From positions 1-64,000 of the forward strand of contig NZ_JAODIX010000007.1 in assembly GCF_026586675.1 (NCBI RefSeq): a stretch of 64,000 bases of DNA. Reading direction: 5' to 3'. Positions 60,860 to 64,000 of this stretch are shown here, piece by piece. A program made the position numbers and the translations under genes. The stretch's first letter is position 1, and each line of letters opens with the position of its first letter. The notes beneath the pieces were generated by a model. The model did not search any database, was not told the DNA's origin, and saw only the letters and a list, made by a program, of their open reading frames with translations. Origin of the DNA: Halorubrum yunnanense (lineage in GTDB: Archaea > Halobacteriota > Halobacteria > Halobacteriales > Haloferacaceae).

Positions 60860-61492
60860 TCACACGGACGCGAGGAAGTTCTGGATCAGATCGTGGCCGG
60901 CCGCGGTCAACACGCTCTCGGGGTGGAACTGCACCGCCTCGATCGGGTGGTCGCGGTGGCGGATCCCCATCACGATCTCGTCGCCCTCGTGGTCGGTCGT
61001 CGCCGTCACCGCGAAGGCGTCGGGGACCGCGGTGGCGGCGAGCGAGTGGTAGCGCCCCGCGCGGAACCCCTGATCGAGCCCGGCGAACACACCCTCCCCG
61101 TCGTGCTCGACCGGGAACGCCTTCCCGTGGATCGGCTCCGGCGCGTGGCCGACGCTGCCGCCGTACTCGTACACGGCGGCCTCGAGGCCGAGACAGACGC
61201 CGAGCGTCGGGACGTCGGGCGAGAGGTCCTGTAGCACGTCCATCGTCACGCCCACGTCGCGCTCGTTCTTCGGGTGCCCGGGGCCGGGACTGATGAGGAC
61301 GGCGTCCGGGTCGGCGTCGCGGATCTCGGACAGCGACGCGGTGTTCTTCAAAACGGTCACGTCGATCGGCTCCGGCGCTCCGGTCGCGGCTTCCCCGCTC
61401 GCGCCGTCCTCCCCGCCGAGCGCTTGGTCCGAGACGTACTCGACGAGGTTGTACGTGAACGAGTCGAAGTTGTCGACGACGACGACGTTCAT
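60860..61492 (-). CDS. trpG: Anthranilate synthase component II (glutamine amidotransferase)
   Basis: 210 aa. VVVDNFDSFTYNLVEYVSDQ, ISPGPGHPKNERDVG, the nucleophile loop GVCLGLEAAV and the C-terminal HPESVLT with His and Glu define a class I glutaminase. It feeds ammonia to TrpE. The ATG overlaps the trpE stop by 4 nt (ATGA). Acidic inserts near 30-45 are halophilic. Last gene of the trpDFEG operon; a hairpin follows. Confidence 0.95.
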   Translation of the reverse strand: MNVVVVDNFDSFTYNLVEYVSDQALGGEDGASGEAATGAPEPIDVTVLKNTASLSEIRDADPDAVLISPGPGHPKNERDVGVTMDVLQDLSPDVPTLGVCLGLEAAVYEYGGSVGHAPEPIHGKAFPVEHDGEGVFAGLDQGFRAGRYHSLAATAVPDAFAVTATTDHEGDEIVMGIRHRDHPIEAVQFHPESVLTAAGHDLIQNFLASV

Positions 61493-63171
61493 TCGTCGAC
61501 CTCCGTGCCGGCCGGGAGGGGGTCGTCGGCGGAGTCGGGGGAAGAGTCGTCCCCGTCGCCCTCCCGGATCCGGTCGATCGCGGTCAGCGCGCCGTCCATC
61601 TTCTGCTCGGTCTCCTCGTACTCGGCGGCCGGGTCGGAGTCGGCGACGAGGCCGGCGCCGGCTCGGACCGTCACCGCGGTCTCGTCCGGGTCGCTCGCGC
61701 CCGCCGGCGACTCGTCGAGCGTCGCGGTCCGGATCACGATGGCGAAGTCGGCGTCGCCGCTCCACGCGTAGTAGCCGACGCCCCCGCCGTACGCCTCCCG
61801 CGGGGTCGTCTCCAGCTCCTCGATAATCTCCATCGCGCGCACCTTCGGCGCGCCCGTGAGGGTGCCGGCCGGGAACGTCGCGCGCGTCGCGTCGAAGGCG
61901 TCGGCGTCGGCCGCCAGCGTCCCGGTCACGGTCGACTCGATGTGCTGGACGTGGCTGTACTTCAGCACGTTCATGAACTCCTCGACGCGGACCGACCCCG
62001 CCTCCGAGACGCGCCGGACGTCGTTGCGCGCGAGGTCGACGAGCATCGTGTGCTCGGCGCGTTCCTTCCCGTCGGCGAGCATCTCGCCCGCGAGCCGGCG
62101 GTCCTCGACCGGGCTCGTCCCGCGGGGACAGGTGCCCGCGATCGGGTTCGAGACGATCCGGTCGCCCTGCACCGACACGAGCGTCTCCGGGCTCGCGCCG
62201 ACGATGCTGCGGTCGTCGTGGCGCAGCACGTACATGTACGGCGAGGGGTTCACCTCGCGGAGCGCCGCGTACAGCCCGAGCGAGTCGACCTCGCCGCGAA
62301 GCTCTCGGCTCCGCGAGATCACGCCCTGATAAATGTCGCCGTCGAGCACGCGGCGCTTGGCGGTTCGAACGGCCTCCTCGTACTCCTCGCGGGGGTCGGC
62401 CGACTCCGAGTCGACCCGGATCCCCCCGGGGTCTGGCGGCGCGGCCTCGCCCAACTCCGCTCGCACGCGCTCCGCCTCGTCGACGAGGCCGTCGTAGACG
62501 GCCGCCGGGTCGTCGTCGACGCCGACGACGGGGGTGCAGACGAGCTCGACGGTCCCCTCCTTGTCGTCGAAGACGACGGTCCGCGTCGTCAGTGCGAACT
62601 CGGCGTCGGGGAACTCCGTCTCGGGCCGCTCGACGCCGACCTCTTCCAGCCAGAGGTCGTAGACGGCCTCGTACGCGAGGAAGCCGACGAACCCGCCGGA
62701 GAGAATCTGCCGGTCGGTGTCGGGGAAGCCGCGCAGGCTCACGTCCGGGAACGCCGCGCGGACCCGGTCGATCGCGTCGCCGGCGGCGGGGCCGAGACCG
62801 CCTTCGGCGTCCGGATCGCCGTCTGCCCCCTCCCCGACGAACTCGGCCGCCGGCCCGAGCCGTGTCACGTCGGTTCGGTCGGGGCGGACGGAGATGACGG
62901 CCTCCGGGTCGTAGCCCACGAACGAGTAGCGGGCGTGTTTGTCCGCCTTTCCGCCCGACGTGAACGCCCCGTCCGGGTCGCTGGAGGCGACCTTCTCGCC
63001 GGACTCTAAGAGGAAGCCGTACGGCCCCTCGCCGACGAGAGTCGCGTACGCGGCGAGGGGGGTCACGTCGGCGTCGAGCGTCGCGGACGCCCGGACGACG
63101 ACGGGCCTCTCCGCGTCGGCGGCGAGGTCGACGAACTCGGCCTTCGAGCGGTCGAGCGGGGACCCGCTCAT
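61489..63171 (-). CDS. trpE: Anthranilate synthase component I
   Basis: 560 aa. The N-terminal half has YSFVGYDPEAVISVRPDR and GGFVGFLAYEAVYDLW; the chorismate-binding C-terminal half shows DGDIYQGVISRSRELRG, NPIAGTCPRGTSP, HTMLVDLARNDVRRVS and FPAGTLTGAPKVRAMEII, the anthranilate synthase signature. It converts chorismate with ammonia to anthranilate. The start ATG 63171 overlaps the trpF stop (ATGA). The C-terminus ends in an acidic tail. Confidence 0.95.
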   Translation of the reverse strand: MSGSPLDRSKAEFVDLAADAERPVVVRASATLDADVTPLAAYATLVGEGPYGFLLESGEKVASSDPDGAFTSGGKADKHARYSFVGYDPEAVISVRPDRTDVTRLGPAAEFVGEGADGDPDAEGGLGPAAGDAIDRVRAAFPDVSLRGFPDTDRQILSGGFVGFLAYEAVYDLWLEEVGVERPETEFPDAEFALTTRTVVFDDKEGTVELVCTPVVGVDDDPAAVYDGLVDEAERVRAELGEAAPPDPGGIRVDSESADPREEYEEAVRTAKRRVLDGDIYQGVISRSRELRGEVDSLGLYAALREVNPSPYMYVLRHDDRSIVGASPETLVSVQGDRIVSNPIAGTCPRGTSPVEDRRLAGEMLADGKERAEHTMLVDLARNDVRRVSEAGSVRVEEFMNVLKYSHVQHIESTVTGTLAADADAFDATRATFPAGTLTGAPKVRAMEIIEELETTPREAYGGGVGYYAWSGDADFAIVIRTATLDESPAGASDPDETAVTVRAGAGLVADSDPAAEYEETEQKMDGALTAIDRIREGDGDDSSPDSADDPLPAGTEVDE

Positions 63172-63812
63172 GCGATCTCCATCTCCCGCCCCGCGTTGGC
63201 GACGAAGCGGGCCACCGCGTTGTGGTCTTTCCGCCCCTCGGACAGCTCGACGCCCGAGGCGACGTCGACGGCGAACGGGTCGGCGACGCGGACGGCCTCG
63301 GCGACGTTGTCGGCCGTGAGCCCGCCCGCGAGCACGACCGGCGACGTGAGCCGGGACGCCAGGTCGCCCGTCTTCGCCCAGTCGTGGGTCTCGCCGGTGC
63401 CGCCGGCGCCCGAGTCGTCGGCCGAGTCGATCACGAGCGCGTCGGCGACCGCGTCGAACTCCTCGGCCCGGAGCGGGTCGTCGGCGTCGACCGCCAGCAG
63501 CACCTTCCGCTCGGTCTCGGCCCGGATGTACCGGATCTCGTCGGGCGTCCACTCGCCGTGGAGCTGGAGCGCGTCGGGGCCGACCGTCCGCAGGAGCTCG
63601 ACCGCGCGCTCCGCGGAGTCGGGCATCGTGACGAGCGTCGCGGTGACGAACGGCGGGACGTCGGCGAGGAGTTCGGCCGCCGTCGCGGGGTCGACCTCGC
63701 GCCCGGAGTCGACCGGGACCTCCGAGATCACGCCGACCGCGTCGGCGCCGGCCTCGACCGCGGCCCGGAGGTCCGCGCCGCGCGCGAGCCCGCAGATCTT
63801 CACCCGCGCCAT
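63168..63812 (-). CDS. trpF: Phosphoribosylanthranilate isomerase
   Basis: 214 aa TIM barrel. VKICGLARGADLRAAVEAGA is the TrpF start with the active-site Cys, LQLHGEWTPDEI and VVLAGGLTADNVAEAV, with the late Asp in VASGVELSEGRKD. It isomerises PRA to CdRP in tryptophan synthesis. The ATG shares one base with the trpD stop (TGATG), and the stop overlaps trpE by 4 nt. Confidence 0.95.
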   Translation of the reverse strand: MARVKICGLARGADLRAAVEAGADAVGVISEVPVDSGREVDPATAAELLADVPPFVTATLVTMPDSAERAVELLRTVGPDALQLHGEWTPDEIRYIRAETERKVLLAVDADDPLRAEEFDAVADALVIDSADDSGAGGTGETHDWAKTGDLASRLTSPVVLAGGLTADNVAEAVRVADPFAVDVASGVELSEGRKDHNAVARFVANAGREMEIA

Positions 63813-64000
63813 CAGTCGTCCTCCGGGCCCGCGGTCGTCTCCGCGTCGGCCTCGGCCCCTTGGTCCTCCCCGCACAGCGCCGCGAACTTCTCGGCGGCCG
63901 CGCCGGAGTCGATCGCCTCCGCGGCGCGCTCGACCCCCGCTTCCAGCGAGTCGGCCTCGCCGGCGACGTAGATCGCCGCGCCGGCGTTCGCCAGGATCAG
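63812..64000 (-). CDS. trpD: Anthranilate phosphoribosyltransferase, C-terminal end (runs off window)
   Basis: The last 62 codons before the stop at 63812 encode LILANAGAAIYVAGEADSLE, then AAEAIDSGAAAEKFAAL, as in the final helices of TrpD, plus an acidic tail. The window ends inside the gene, which continues to higher coordinates on the minus strand. It heads the trpDFEG arrangement known in other haloarchaea. Confidence 0.88.
   Translation of the reverse strand: MILANAGAAIYVAGEADSLEAGVERAAEAIDSGAAAEKFAALCGEDQGAEADAETTAGPEDD

Overview
The window is chromosomal DNA from a halophilic archaeon of class Halobacteria. This is inferred from very high G+C, strongly acidic predicted proteins, leaderless genes with TATA-like boxes about 25-29 nt upstream of the start, the ribosomal cluster L7Ae-S28e-L24e-Ndk, a trpDFEG operon, RadB, a PGF-CTERM-type secreted protease and IS200/IS605 (IS1341-type) remnants. 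The style of the dispersed repeats suggests Halorubrum or a close relative, but I cannot prove the genus.

Layout. 1-440: one copy of a dispersed non-coding repeat. 0.4-8.2 kb: housekeeping and hypothetical genes (TatD-like hydrolase, DUF2150, DUF456 and DUF63 membrane proteins, two universal stress proteins, an orphan Dam-like adenine methylase, an amine oxidase-like flavoprotein). 8.6-11.1 kb: a transport block with an N-terminally truncated lactate permease, two tiny ORFs and an OFA-type MFS transporter. 11-24 kb: methyltransferase, CinA-like protein, membrane S49 protease plus DUF4350 partner, TauE/SafE exporter, a lipoamide-dehydrogenase-like flavoprotein, a membrane-anchored Cys-rich protein, DsrE, an SDR, a carotenoid oxygenase, a dCTP deaminase/dUTPase-like protein and tRNA-Val(GAC). 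24-37 kb: degenerate M24 peptidase homologue, geranylgeranyl-reductase-like flavoprotein, GDPD with an overlapping 42-aa gene, AIM24, an SCO-TlpA-CcdA redox/copper operon, CspA, RadB, a large subtilase, and a four-CBS protein whose C-terminus resembles a ribosome hibernation factor. 37-42 kb: IS remnants, MFS, aldo/keto reductase, FolD and the second dispersed repeat copy.

42-50 kb: 5'-nucleotidase family enzyme, the ribosomal/Ndk operon with a structured leader, an FMN-dependent alpha-hydroxy acid oxidase of different base composition next to an IS relic, DUF2064, type I IPP isomerase and an AAA ATPase. 50-54 kb shows decay: a TnpB remnant with its end hairpin, a frameshifted DUF457 gene, and an AI-2E-type transporter gene broken by a 50-nt palindromic insertion. 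54-60.7 kb: NAD(P)H-type flavoprotein, a four-PAS histidine kinase, MogA-like protein, a tandem cold-shock/zinc-ribbon fusion and a PAS-like remnant. 60.9-64 kb: trpG, trpE, trpF and the 3' end of trpD, chained by 1-4 nt overlaps.

Most promising for new biology: the CBS/hibernation-factor fusion (35.7-36.8 kb), the L7Ae leader with a kink-turn-like internal loop, the double cold-shock zinc-ribbon protein, the Cys-less IPP isomerase, the L24e without its zinc cysteines, and small palindromic elements that break genes. I saw no CRISPR array, integrase or complete prophage. Family assignments come from reading motifs; no database search was possible.
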